This document shows positions 8,012-16,589 of a DNA stretch of 36,966 bases, piece after piece. The notes below the pieces were generated by a model. It was not told the DNA's origin. It ran no database searches and was given only the letters and a program-made list of their open reading frames with translations. Origin of the DNA: Fischerella muscicola PCC 7414 (lineage in GTDB: Bacteria > Cyanobacteriota > Cyanobacteriia > Cyanobacteriales > Nostocaceae); assembly GCF_000317205.1 (NCBI RefSeq), contig NZ_AJLK01000025.1, positions 1 through 36,966 on the forward strand, written 5' to 3'. Position 1 is the stretch's first letter. Each line of letters begins with the position of its first letter. The translations under genes were made by a program, and so were the position numbers.

Positions 8012-8902
8012 ATGAAACTCTCCCAGATTCGAGCCTTAGTTGCAGTGGCGGAGTGTGGTAACTTTAGTGAGGCAGCAAGTGAATTGCAGCTTTCTCAACC
8101 AGCAATCAGTCATGCCATTGCTACCTTAGAAGAAGAATTGGGTGTACCTTTATTTGCTAGGGGTCGCTACGGTGCAGTATTAACACCAGCAGGGGAACGA
8201 ATTTTGTATCATGCTCGTACAGTCCTGCAACATTTGGAGATGATGCAAGAAGAAGCAAATCTGCATAAAGGTTTACACGGTGGTCATGTACGCATAGCTT
8301 CTTTTCGTAGCGTCGCCACTCATCTGCTACCGCAAGTCATAGCCAAGTTTCACCATCAATTCCCAGAAATAGCTGTCACCATCATAGAACGCCTTGCTTA
8401 CTTAGATGTAGAACAATCTTTACGTGAGGGACGCGCCGATATTGGGATTACCTATCTACCCGCACCTGAAGAATTTGAAACTTGGGAAATTGTCCAGGAT
8501 GAATATGTTGCTTTATTACCACCCCATGCCAAAATTCAGAACTCTCAAATCACTTGGCAAGATTTAGCAGTTTATTCACCAGTCATGCTGAGTTGCTTAC
8601 CCTGTGGACGACCTCTACATGAACACATCAGAAATTTAGCACCCTTTTTAAATACTGCTAGCCACATTCAAGAAGACTCTACTATTGTCAGCATGGTTAA
8701 TCAAGGACTCACAGCTGCTATTCTCCCGCGTTTAGCAGCAATACCAATTCCTCCACAAGTACAAGTATACAGTTTGCCAGTACCGCTTAAAAGAGTCATG
8801 GCCGTTGCAGTTTTATCCAACGCTTTGCATATCCCTGCGGTTTTTACATTTTTAGAATTGCTAAAAAAATTTGATTTTCAAAGTTTAGCTGACTCGACTT
8901 GA
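8012..8902 (+). CDS. LysR family transcriptional regulator
   Basis: The 296-residue protein starts at the ATG at 8012, giving MKLSQIRALVAVAE, the typical family N-terminus; a TTG four codons upstream is rejected. An N-terminal winged helix-turn-helix covers about residues 1-60 (NFSEAASELQLSQPAISHAI, then ELGVPLFAR). A periplasmic-binding-like effector domain follows at about residues 88-290. It would bind DNA as a tetramer and respond to a small molecule. The divergent small protein/GST cluster is the natural first candidate target, since the two share a 166-bp region with an inverted repeat. The ligand cannot be told from sequence. Confidence 0.93.
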   Translation: MKLSQIRALVAVAECGNFSEAASELQLSQPAISHAIATLEEELGVPLFARGRYGAVLTPAGERILYHARTVLQHLEMMQEEANLHKGLHGGHVRIASFRSVATHLLPQVIAKFHHQFPEIAVTIIERLAYLDVEQSLREGRADIGITYLPAPEEFETWEIVQDEYVALLPPHAKIQNSQITWQDLAVYSPVMLSCLPCGRPLHEHIRNLAPFLNTASHIQEDSTIVSMVNQGLTAAILPRLAAIPIPPQVQVYSLPVPLKRVMAVAVLSNALHIPAVFTFLELLKKFDFQSLADST

Positions 8903-9116
8903 ACTTTGGTGTTGCAGAAACGCGGGATAATTTTATTTTCTCTTTAAGAGGGAACAGGGAACAGTTTGATACCCCATAATTAGTCAACACACCTTATATC
9001 AATGTTCGCTTGAATACTTATACTCTCGTGTAGGCTGGTAATTGGTAATGGGTAATGGGAAAAAACAATGACCAACAACGAAGCATAATATCGTAAGCAA
9101 TTAACTGAACTTGATA

Positions 9117-9913
9117 TTAATCTAGCTTACGCAATAAATCTGTGAGTTGATGATCTCGATTAAACAGAACCAGAAAAGCCAGAATGACAACGCCCATTGT
9201 CGCGATCGCAACTCCTGCTGCCTGTGCAAAAATAATTACAATCTGGTAGCGTATAGCATCACTAGGATTTGCCCCAGCCAAAATTTGACCAGTCATCATT
9301 CCCGGTAGGCTAACTAATCCCATCACCATCATCGAATTAATGGTAGGAATCATTCCGATTCTCAAAGCTTCCCTAATCGGTTGATGTGCAGCTTCCCAAC
9401 GAGAAGCACCTAGAGTCAGTAGCGCCTCTATTTCTTCCCGACGACTGGTCAATCCTCCATAAACCGATCTAAACTCAAAGACGTACCCGTCAGAGCGTTA
9501 CCCAAGACCATACCCAAAAGGGGAATAAGATACTGAGGCTCGTACCAGGGTTGTACACGCAAAATGCCACTAACTACAATCCCCGTCACTAAAAAAGAAC
9601 TACTCAAAAGCGAAATAAAATTACTCCAATAAATACTGGTAAATCGTCTACGTGTGCGGTTAACACTAGATACACCAGCTATAACCGTCATACCCAAAGC
9701 CAAAAGTATTACTAATATAGGGTTGCTGAGAGTAAATACCCACTGCAATATATACCCCACCAGCAACAACTGTCCTACCATTCTGAATGCGGCTAGCCCC
9801 AAGCTTTGCTCTAATCCCAACCGCAAACCAAAGGAAAGCCCCATGTTGATCAGAATAAACAATGTCGCCAAAGCTACTTGTCCGTAACCGATTTGAATAT
9901 AACTGCTTGCCAT
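9117..9913 (-). pseudogene. fetB: FetB-type ABC transporter permease, split by a one-base frameshift
   Basis: Two consecutive minus-strand frames together encode one FetB (UPF0014, YbbM) permease. The first runs from the ATG at 9913 to a stop at 9449-9451 and ends in LSLDRFMED. The second resumes at once in another frame with TSRREEIEALLTLGASRWEA and runs to 9117. Joined, they give about 265 residues, the family's usual length, with several hydrophobic helices and the conserved PTINSMMVMGLVSLPGMMTGQILAG-type block (its first and second halves both intact). A single missing T in GATTGACC (GATTTGACC expected) would explain the break. It may be a real mutation, a sequencing error, or a TTGA stop/restart overlap. 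The E. coli homologue is reported to export iron with FetA. A TTG one codon before the ATG is an unlikely start; AAGGA precedes the ATG within the end of fetA. Confidence 0.8.
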
Positions 9914-9919
9914 CAATCT

Positions 9920-10615
9920 TTATTCCTTCAAAGTAATTTGGCGGTTGGTAATGCGTTCTAACTGCTTGGGATCGTGAGTTGTCCAAAGGTAAACTCGTCT
10001 TGGGTCTTTATCTTGCCAAACTGCGACTAATGCTTCTAAATGTTGGGCAGTGTCAGTATCTAGTGAAGCAGTGGGTTCATCTAGTAGTAGGACAGAAGGT
10101 GAAAGTTGCAAAGCTCGCAAGAAGGCAACAATCTGTGCTTCACCACCAGAAATAGCTCTAATACGACGCTGTAGAAAATCTGCCCCTTTATGCAAAATAT
10201 GCAGATAATCTAAAATTGACTGGCGATTATAATCCCGATTGTGGTGAACTGCTAATTTATAAACTCGTTGAAGGTTTTCTTCTACAGTTCCTTCCCAAAG
10301 GGCTGGACGCTGGTGCAAGTAAATAATTTGGGAACGATAGCTGGGCATAAAGTAGGAATTTATAGGTTGTCCTTGAAAAATAATTTGTCCTGCTTGTACT
10401 GAATCGAGTCCAGCTAATGCCCGTAACAGCAAGCTTTTACCAGATCCAGAAGCACCCACCACTGCTACTCGCTCCCCTGCAAACAATTGAAAACTTAGGT
10501 TACTCCAGATCCAGTGTTTATCAACTCTTCTACCTAAGTTTTGTACAGAAAGAATTGGGTGATTGGGAGACAGTTCAAGCTCATGAGTCTGGCTTTGGGT
10601 AAGTTGCTCTTTCAT
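9920..10615 (-). CDS. fetA: FetA-type ABC transporter ATP-binding protein
   Basis: A 231-residue ABC ATPase with Walker A GASGSGKS (54-61), signature ISGGEAQ (155-161), Walker B VLLLDE (175-180) and the H-loop His in WTTHDPKQL near residue 213. Length and context match the FetA (YbbL) partner of FetB, whose E. coli version is reported to support iron export. It is the first gene of a two-gene operon: its TAA at 9920-9922 is 6 nt before the permease ATG, and the permease's ribosome binding site lies inside its last codons. The ATPase itself looks intact, but the permease frame is broken, so the complete transporter may not be made. Confidence 0.88.
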   Translation of the reverse strand: MKEQLTQSQTHELELSPNHPILSVQNLGRRVDKHWIWSNLSFQLFAGERVAVVGASGSGKSLLLRALAGLDSVQAGQIIFQGQPINSYFMPSYRSQIIYLHQRPALWEGTVEENLQRVYKLAVHHNRDYNRQSILDYLHILHKGADFLQRRIRAISGGEAQIVAFLRALQLSPSVLLLDEPTASLDTDTAQHLEALVAVWQDKDPRRVYLWTTHDPKQLERITNRQITLKE

Positions 10616-11369
10616 TGTTGTTTCCCTGGTATCTCATGCTTTGAAGTTCTTCTAGTTTATTAATAATTTTTCTCAAAAAGCAAGAATTTGGTTGGCTATG
10701 CGATCACTAAAAAGTGTAATTTTATCGGTTAAAGATTTTAGTAGCGATCGCATAAACCACAATTACAGAAGAAGTTTACCCTTTGAATTTACCCAAATCA
10801 AGTTTTACACGGTATTACTTGCGTCTGTACCCACTTGCCTTTAAACACAAATGCAGACGTAAAGAGGAAGCACGATAACTGGGTTTTGAGGAATTACATA
10901 AACGCAAACGTGGAGAGGTATTAACGCGATTGTATACTTGCACATCTTTTTCCTCACTAGTTTCTGCTACTAAATGTAATTTGCTGTCAGAATGGCTACG
11001 ACGAAGCAGCCATTTTTCAACTCTACACACCAGAAGACCAAACTACTCACAGTCAATGAAGACTCCGTCCTTAAGGACGAGGTCTTAATTCTCTCTAGTT
11101 GCAATTTCGACACACGGTTGATAAGCCAATTATGCTTGGAATTTACACAGAAATTATTGTGCTAATAGTGTATAAATTTTTATCAAATTAATATGTATTA
11201 TCCACGTTTTTTATAAAGATTGCTTGTATCTTTAGCTTTTCTTGATTTTGTAATTACGTAAGTATACCCTAGCTATTTCTGGTTTATAAATAGCAGTATT
11301 TAACTACTGTCTTTCCTTGATTAGCAGGGATTTGAGACTTTCATTTTTACAATTTCAAAAGAAGCTAAG
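10616..11369. other. Long non-coding stretch between fetA and the MITE
   Basis: About 750 bases with no gene I can support. A minus-strand frame at 10815-11030 (71 codons) resembles nothing recognised. It contains a HIP1 site near 10745, a short dyad CGTCTG/CAGACG around 10820-10860, and a strong hairpin at 11059-11086 described separately. The promoter of the C11 protease gene would originally have lain at the 3' end of this stretch, before the MITE inserted. Confidence 0.5.
11059..11086. terminator. Strong 28-base hairpin, possible terminator or IS200/IS605 end remnant
   Basis: AAGAC-tc-CGTCC-TTAA-GGACG-ag-GTCTT forms a 12-base-pair stem with one mismatch and one wobble; the central CGTCCTTAAGGACG is a perfect palindrome. 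No long T-run follows on either strand. The CCGTCCTTNAGGACG-type hairpin is reminiscent of the right-end hairpins of IS200/IS605 elements, but no tnpB remnant was recognised beside it. The role is uncertain. Confidence 0.3.
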
Positions 11370-11593
11370 CTGAGGGGGTGACAAGGGGGATGTAACTTAG
11401 GCTTGGCTTGCCTTTCACTTTAATCACTGCTGAAAAGATGAGAATTAATTGAGCGCGATCGCGCTTTGTGAAAATAGGAGTTTTGAGTGCTGATGAATAA
11501 GAAAAATCTTGCTGTTGCTTTTTATCTTTGAGGGCGTCCGTCACCTGAAAGGCTTGCCCTGCCACAAGTTGACTGCGGTTGTCACCCCCTCAG
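11370..11593. mobile_element. 224-bp MITE with 15-bp TIRs and 9-bp target duplication
   Basis: The left end CTGAGGGGGTGACAA (11370-11384) is the exact reverse complement of the right end (11579-11593). The element is directly flanked by GAAGCTAAG at 11361-11369 and 11594-11602, a perfect 9-base target duplication. Subterminal sequence is also inverted, with 'GCCTTTCA' near 11412 matching the complement of the right side. A 66-codon minus-strand frame spans the element but has no transposase character, so it is non-autonomous. CTGA-type ends with 9-bp duplications are known for IS4-family elements of the IS10/IS50 kind, so mobilisation by an IS4-like transposase elsewhere is a reasonable guess. 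It ends 14 bases before the ATG of the C11 protease gene. Confidence 0.85.
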
Positions 11594-11607
11594 GAAGCTA
11601 AGATATT

Positions 11608-13086
11608 ATGCGTGCTAATTCCAGGGATAACACATTAAACAGTGCTAAGGGCTTAAATGTTACTTCAGACACTCAGTCATTGCAAAATTGGGTAGGTCGT
11701 TCTGATACAAATGATTTTTATAGTTTTAATCTAAGTGGACGTAGTAGTTTTAATCTTTCTCTCAGTGGACTTAGTGCTAACGCAGATGTGCAGTTGATTA
11801 AGGATACTAACTCTAATGGTCAGGTTGATACAAATGAAATAATTGCAGGTTCTTATCAAACTGGTAGAAAGGCTGAGTCGATCCAGACTACTTTGGATAG
11901 TGGTAATTATTTTATTAAAGTTTACTCAGCTGGTGGCAGCACTAACTACAACTTGGGGGTTTGTGCCAAACCAACTACTGCTGATTGGACTTTTATGGTT
12001 TACCTAGATGCTGATAACAATCTAGAAAATTTTGGTATTCAAGACTTTCTAGAAATGGCTAAGGTTGGCTCTACAGCGAACGTCAATATTGTTGTACAGA
12101 TGGATCGTATTTCTGGGTACGACATCAGATATGATAACTGGACAGATACTCGGCGAGGGCTTGTCAGACAATGGGATAAGCCTGGTAGTAGCTGGGGAAC
12201 AAGCATTGGCGAAGCAAACATGGGCGCTCAAAGCACTCTCAGCGATTTTATGAATTGGTCGATGACCAACTACAAAGCCAATAACTACGCTCTGGTGCTA
12301 TGGAATCACGGTGGTGGCTATGATGGCATATGCTGGGATGATAGTAACCAGCATGACCGCCTAGAACTAAAGGAAATTAGCGGTGCTTTAGCCAATGTTT
12401 CTGACACAGTTGATGTAATTGGTGCTGATGCTTGTCTGATGGGTATGACAGAGTTTGCTTACCAAATCAGAAATCATGCGTCAGTGATGGTAGCAGCAGA
12501 AGAATTAACACCTGGACAAGGTTGGAACTACACCAGAGTACTATCTGATTTAACTGCAAATTCTAAGATGACAGCTGCTGAGTTTGGTAGTGCTATTGTC
12601 AATGGCTTTGGAGATTATTACGGGGTTTTAGATACTGGCATTCAGGAGACACTATCAGCGATTGATTTGGTTAAACTTAGGTCTAGTAATCCCAACAACT
12701 TATCTAATGCCTTAAGTCAGTTCGCGACTACTTTCATGAATGTCTCTACATCGAGCGATCGCACTAAATTAGAGACATATAGGTCTAGTTCTGTGAATTT
12801 TGGTGACGGCTACTATCCTGAATATCGTGATTTGGGTTCCGTTCTTGCTGGAGTAATAAATGACATAACCATGACCAGTATGATCCGTGATGCTGCTCTC
12901 ATGGTTCTTGATACTTACAATAGTCTAATTATCAGCAATTATTCTGCCGATGGACGGGCTACTGGTTTGGCTATCAACTTCCAAGCACGAGGTAAGTCTG
13001 TTGACGGTTACTACAATAGTTCCAATCTCGACTTTGCCGCAGATACTAGCTGGGATGAGTTTTTGCATTGGTGGCAAACTGCGTAG
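11608..13086 (+). CDS. Clostripain-related cysteine protease (peptidase C11) with N-terminal PPC-like domain
   Basis: A 492-residue protein. Residues about 6-118 form a bacterial pre-peptidase C-terminal (PPC)-like beta domain (NTLNSAKGL, VGRSDTNDFYSFNLSG, then SGNYFIKVY). Residues about 125-490 are a clan CD peptidase C11 domain beginning with WTFMVYLDADNNLE. The catalytic dyad is visible as His234 in LWNHGGG and Cys276 in GADACLMG. Clostripain cleaves after Arg; the specificity here is not known. PPC domains usually occur on exported proteins, but no signal peptide precedes this one, and an in-frame TAA lies at 11599-11601, so the start at 11608 is firm. A MITE ends 14 bases upstream, so the original promoter has been displaced by 233 bp. 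Confidence 0.9.
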   Translation: MRANSRDNTLNSAKGLNVTSDTQSLQNWVGRSDTNDFYSFNLSGRSSFNLSLSGLSANADVQLIKDTNSNGQVDTNEIIAGSYQTGRKAESIQTTLDSGNYFIKVYSAGGSTNYNLGVCAKPTTADWTFMVYLDADNNLENFGIQDFLEMAKVGSTANVNIVVQMDRISGYDIRYDNWTDTRRGLVRQWDKPGSSWGTSIGEANMGAQSTLSDFMNWSMTNYKANNYALVLWNHGGGYDGICWDDSNQHDRLELKEISGALANVSDTVDVIGADACLMGMTEFAYQIRNHASVMVAAEELTPGQGWNYTRVLSDLTANSKMTAAEFGSAIVNGFGDYYGVLDTGIQETLSAIDLVKLRSSNPNNLSNALSQFATTFMNVSTSSDRTKLETYRSSSVNFGDGYYPEYRDLGSVLAGVINDITMTSMIRDAALMVLDTYNSLIISNYSADGRATGLAINFQARGKSVDGYYNSSNLDFAADTSWDEFLHWWQTA

Positions 13087-13103
13087 TTAGGGAATAGGGA
13101 GGT

Positions 13104-13151
13104 GGGGTGATGGGGTGATGGGGTGATGGGGTGATGGGGTGATGGGGTGAT
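13104..13151 (+). repeat. Six tandem copies of the octamer GGGGTGAT
   Basis: Six exact 8-base units directly follow the stop of the C11 protease gene. This is a short tandemly repeated repetitive sequence of the kind frequent in heterocystous cyanobacteria. Its copy number is probably variable. Confidence 0.85.
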
Positions 13152-13190
13152 GGGGAGTATAAACTACAACAACCAACAATCAACAACCAA

Positions 13191-13232
13191 CAACCAACCA
13201 CCAACAACCAACCACCAACAACCAACCACCAA
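13191..13232 (+). repeat. Three tandem copies of a 14-base unit CAACCAACCACCAA
   Basis: Three exact 14-base units, preceded from about 13165 by looser AACCAACAA sequence, lie between the convergent C11 protease and HlyD genes. The complementary TTGGTTGTTGG type occurs at the other end of the HlyD gene (14738-14822), so that gene is bracketed by inverted copies of this repeat type. Confidence 0.8.
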
Positions 13233-13234
13233 CA

Positions 13235-14731
13235 CTACCTCACAGAAAATGCTTCGCTGAATCTGCGAGTTACAGGTTCTAAAATGAAAGTCAAAACTGA
13301 CTTTTTACGGGTGACAATTTCACCATTAGCAGCCATACCAGGAGTGAAGCCAACTTCTTGACCTCGCACCATCAAAGAATGTTTGTCTAGCTTGATTCTA
13401 GTGGGGAAAACTAAACCTAATTCTTTATCAACAATGGCGTTGGGACTGACTTGAAGAACTTCTCCATCGACAACGCCAAATTCCTGAAACGGGAAGGTTG
13501 CCATTTTAACTTTTGCTTTCATCCCTTCGCGAATAAAACCGATATCACGGTTGAGGACTTTTACCTCTAATAGCAATTCTTCCCCATCTGGCAGAATAGA
13601 AAGTAATTCCTCACCTGATTGTACAGGCCCTTTAGTAGCTTTGACTCTATAGACTGTTCCAGAGACTGGAGCTTCAATTGTTTCTAACTGTCGCTGCTTT
13701 TGGGCTTGATCCAGTTGACCTTGAACGTTGGTGAGTTCTTCTTTACGCTTGTTAATTTGGGTCAAAATTTCACTTAAACGTTCTGAAGCTAAACGCTGTG
13801 CTTGAGTGCTAGCGGCTTGATAAGCTGCTTGAGCTTGGAGGATTTCTTGCTTTTGGGCATCAATATCTTTTTTTAAAGATATGACTTTATCTTGTGCCTC
13901 TGTGATTTTATTTTGAGCGTTGGTGACTTCGTCATTGGCTCTAGTGATTTCTGCTTTAGCACGATTGAGTCTGTCTTGTGCTTCTAGGTAATCTATTCTA
14001 GGTATGGCGCCAGAATTATCGAGAGTGCGTAACCCTTGTTCTCTTTTTTGAGCGATCGCCAAGTTGCTAACAACTTTTTCTCGCAGACTTTTGGCATTGA
14101 CGAGGTTGGTTTTGGCATTAGCAAGGCTAGTTTGGGCGTTAACTAAGTTATCTTGCAACCGACTAAGGCGGACTTTTGCTTGTTCAATCAACGCTTTTTG
14201 ACGATTTGCTTCTGCTTCTGCTGCTGCTTGACGTGCTTTGTAATCTTGTAGACGCGAAGTCAAAAGTTGATCTTGCAGTTGTGTACCTGTAGTTTTTGCT
14301 CCTGTACGTTCTGCATCCAAACGTCGTAAGTCTTCTTTGATTAAATTAGCAGATTTACTGAGGCGTACAACATCAGATTGTTGTAAATCTGGGTCACGTT
14401 CAATTAAAACCTGACCTTTATTAACGCGATCGCCTTCTTTGACTTTCACAGCTAAAATTGAACCATTTCCCAGGGATGTAATCGGTCGTACTTGGGTAGA
14501 AGCTATTAACTCTCCGCTTGCTGTCGCCACTTCATCCACCTGAGAAAAATGCGCCCATGCGATCGCTCCAAACACGATTACACTAATTGTTCCTGCCAAT
14601 AATCTTGTATACAAAGGCGGTAATTCTTGCACCGCCTTACCCAATTCATAAGAAAGTTGTTCGTCTGGTTTAGCAAATCTTTGTTTTGTTTGACGTGCTT
14701 GAGCAGCATTTGCAGCTAGGGAGTATCTCAT
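13235..14731 (-). CDS. HlyD family membrane fusion (periplasmic adaptor) protein
   Basis: The preferred start is the ATG at 14731 (MRYSLAANAAQ, 498 residues). An open frame upstream starts with TTG and merely reads through an AACAACCAACAA repeat. A cytoplasmic N-terminus is followed by one membrane helix (about residues 42-62), a first biotinyl-lipoyl half (GSILAVKVKEGDRVNKGQVL), a very long alpha-helical hairpin rich in Gln/Ala/Lys (about 120-350), the second lipoyl half (TIEAPVSGTVYRV) and a beta-barrel C-terminus. This is the adaptor that connects an inner-membrane ABC exporter to a TolC-type channel for type I secretion or lipid export. No ABC ATPase or TolC gene is adjacent, so the substrate is unknown. 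Confidence 0.9.
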   Translation of the reverse strand: MRYSLAANAAQARQTKQRFAKPDEQLSYELGKAVQELPPLYTRLLAGTISVIVFGAIAWAHFSQVDEVATASGELIASTQVRPITSLGNGSILAVKVKEGDRVNKGQVLIERDPDLQQSDVVRLSKSANLIKEDLRRLDAERTGAKTTGTQLQDQLLTSRLQDYKARQAAAEAEANRQKALIEQAKVRLSRLQDNLVNAQTSLANAKTNLVNAKSLREKVVSNLAIAQKREQGLRTLDNSGAIPRIDYLEAQDRLNRAKAEITRANDEVTNAQNKITEAQDKVISLKKDIDAQKQEILQAQAAYQAASTQAQRLASERLSEILTQINKRKEELTNVQGQLDQAQKQRQLETIEAPVSGTVYRVKATKGPVQSGEELLSILPDGEELLLEVKVLNRDIGFIREGMKAKVKMATFPFQEFGVVDGEVLQVSPNAIVDKELGLVFPTRIKLDKHSLMVRGQEVGFTPGMAANGEIVTRKKSVLTFILEPVTRRFSEAFSVR

Positions 14732-14737
14732 AGAATT

Positions 14738-14822
14738 TTGTTGGTTGTTGGTTGTTGATTGTTGGTTGTTGGTTGTTGGTTGTTGGTTGTTTCCCAACAA
14801 CTACTAACCATCAACCACCAAC
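14738..14822 (-). repeat. TTGGTTGTTGG-type short tandem repeats
   Basis: On the plus strand this reads as repeated TTGGTTGTTGG heptamer-like units, ending in a complementary CAACTACTAACC part. It fills the gap between the HlyD and NAD(P)-binding genes and creates a spurious N-terminal extension of the HlyD reading frame. Confidence 0.75.
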
Positions 14823-14826
14823 TAAA

Positions 14827-15702
14827 TTAGACTGCTAAATAACGCCGTAAAAAATGTTCTAGTGTTTCCAACTCAAAACCGAATATCGCTTCTAAGTTGG
14901 CAATTTCTTCAGTTGTACAGAAAAATTCGTTTGCCAGCAATGTGCGAAAGGTTCCCAAATTTTTTTGTACTTGGGGATTAATAAAACCCAACACACTACG
15001 CAAACCATCAATCATAAATAGTGGCGGATTAATTATAATTGGCTCTTTGTTAAAGATGCGACCGAAAATTCTGGGAATATCTTCTCGTAATAAAATCTCT
15101 GGCCCTCCCACAGGTAAAATTTGATTGCGAGCGCCCGCTACTGTCACAGAATCTACTACCATCCTTGCTAAATCGTCTGTACTCACAATCGAAGTTCGGT
15201 TTTTGGGGTCGCCAATTAGCAAATATACCCCTGTTTCCCGAAATCGCTCTGCCAATGGCAGCAAGTTAGATGCTAATCCAGCTGGACGTAAAATAGTGTA
15301 ATTTAAGCCACTGCTTTCTAAATATCGTTCTACTGCTCGTTTGGCCTTGAACACTGGCGCATCTTCATACCCCCGTTCGGCTCCTAATACAGAAATTAAT
15401 ACAAAATGTTGCACTCCATTGACTTTTGCTTGGTCAATAAGTTCTATATTGGCGCGGTAGTCTAAAGCTAAGGGATTGCCATCAGAACCGTGAGTGCTGA
15501 TAATGTACTGAACACCTTGACAAGCTTTGTGAATATCTTTTTGTTGTTCTAAATCACCAATAAAAATTTCAGCACCTCGATGTTCTAACTCTCCATAATG
15601 CGAGGTGAGACGAACAAATGCTCGAACTGACCTTTCGCGATCGCGCAGAATTCGCACGACACGACGACCAATTCCTCCTGAAGCTCCTGTGACTAGAAAC
15701 AT
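14827..15702 (-). CDS. NAD(P)-binding atypical short-chain dehydrogenase / NmrA-like protein
   Basis: The start is the ATG at 15702, giving MFLVTGASGGIGRRV and 291 residues. A GTG 24 codons upstream only adds low-complexity sequence from a repeat. The N-terminal Rossmann motif TGASGGIG (5-12) binds NAD(P). The pattern with YRANIELIDQAKVNGVQHFVLIS and LNYTILRPAGLASN is that of extended or atypical SDRs related to NmrA and to YcfA/Ycf39-type proteins, not classical Tyr-Lys SDRs. It could be a reductase or a redox-sensing regulator. A relation to chloroplast Ycf39-type assembly factors is possible but unproven. Confidence 0.82.
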   Translation of the reverse strand: MFLVTGASGGIGRRVVRILRDRERSVRAFVRLTSHYGELEHRGAEIFIGDLEQQKDIHKACQGVQYIISTHGSDGNPLALDYRANIELIDQAKVNGVQHFVLISVLGAERGYEDAPVFKAKRAVERYLESSGLNYTILRPAGLASNLLPLAERFRETGVYLLIGDPKNRTSIVSTDDLARMVVDSVTVAGARNQILPVGGPEILLREDIPRIFGRIFNKEPIIINPPLFMIDGLRSVLGFINPQVQKNLGTFRTLLANEFFCTTEEIANLEAIFGFELETLEHFLRRYLAV

Positions 15703-15806
15703 AGTGATTTTGGTTTGGGTATTAGGATTAGGGATTGGGTATGAGGAACTGGGGATTTTAACCCTAATCTCCACTTCTCAATCCCCAGTCCCCATTCCCT
15801 TGTATT

Positions 15807-16589
15807 TTAAAATTCCAGAATTACAGGAGCATGATCACTAGGTTGGGTTAACTTTCTGGGAGTTATATCAATAGTGCAGCTTTTTGCAAGCTCGTACAAA
15901 TTGGGTGTGAGATAGTGATGGTCAATTCGCCAACCTAAGTTACGACGAAACGATGCGGCGCGGTAATCCCACCAGCTATAATAGCCACCTGCCGATGTGA
16001 ATTTGCGAAAAGCATCAGCAAATCCGAGTGTCAAGATATCTCGCAGAGCTTGGCGCTCTGGTTCGGATGCCATAATATGATTTTCTGGATTTACTTTTTC
16101 GTGGATATCTTTATCTTCCAAGGCAATATTAAAGTCACCACACATACAAATGTTGGGTGTGGACGCTAACAGAGTTTGCAAATACTCTCGTAACATTACC
16201 AACCAACGCAGTTTATATTCGTACTTTTCGCTGCCTACTGCCGAGCCATTGGGTACGTAAAGATTCACAATTCTTATGCCATTTATTACACCGGTGATCA
16301 CTCTTTTTTGTTCGTCAAATTCTGCTGGTATTTCTGGCAATATATTTGTAAAACTGGTGCTGATATCTTGTAGAGGTTGTTGGCTGAGAATGGCAACACC
16401 GTTGTAAGATTTTTGTCCTGATAAATATAGATGATAGCCTAATTCTTCAAAAGACGATCGCGGAAATTTATCATCAATAACTTTAGTTTCTTGCATACAC
16501 AATACATCAATTGGATTTTGAATTAACCAATCAACAACGTGCTGCAAGCGAGTGCGAATAGAGTTAACATTCCAAGTGGCTATTTTCAT
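15807..16589 (-). CDS. xth: Exodeoxyribonuclease III
   Basis: A 260-residue member of the exonuclease/endonuclease/phosphatase fold. It would act in base excision repair as an AP endonuclease and 3'-5' exonuclease. Metal and catalytic residues are visible: Asn7 in TWNVNS, Glu34 in MQETKV, GDFNIA near residue 150, the LGWRIDH block near residue 220, and the C-terminal SDHAPV catalytic His. Length matches bacterial XthA/ExoA enzymes. The ATG at 16589 starts the standard MKIATWNVNS. The gene is preceded by CATTTGTCATT repeats and is divergent from the glycosyltransferase gene. Confidence 0.95.
   Translation of the reverse strand: MKIATWNVNSIRTRLQHVVDWLIQNPIDVLCMQETKVIDDKFPRSSFEELGYHLYLSGQKSYNGVAILSQQPLQDISTSFTNILPEIPAEFDEQKRVITGVINGIRIVNLYVPNGSAVGSEKYEYKLRWLVMLREYLQTLLASTPNICMCGDFNIALEDKDIHEKVNPENHIMASEPERQALRDILTLGFADAFRKFTSAGGYYSWWDYRAASFRRNLGWRIDHHYLTPNLYELAKSCTIDITPRKLTQPSDHAPVILEF

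Noticed and set aside
10815-11030. 71-codon minus-strand frame
   Set aside because: Not similar to anything recognised; biased Arg/Ser composition typical of a chance frame.
11365-11565. 66-codon minus-strand frame across the MITE
   Set aside because: It is bounded by the element's inverted repeats and has no transposase motif; treated as part of the non-autonomous element.
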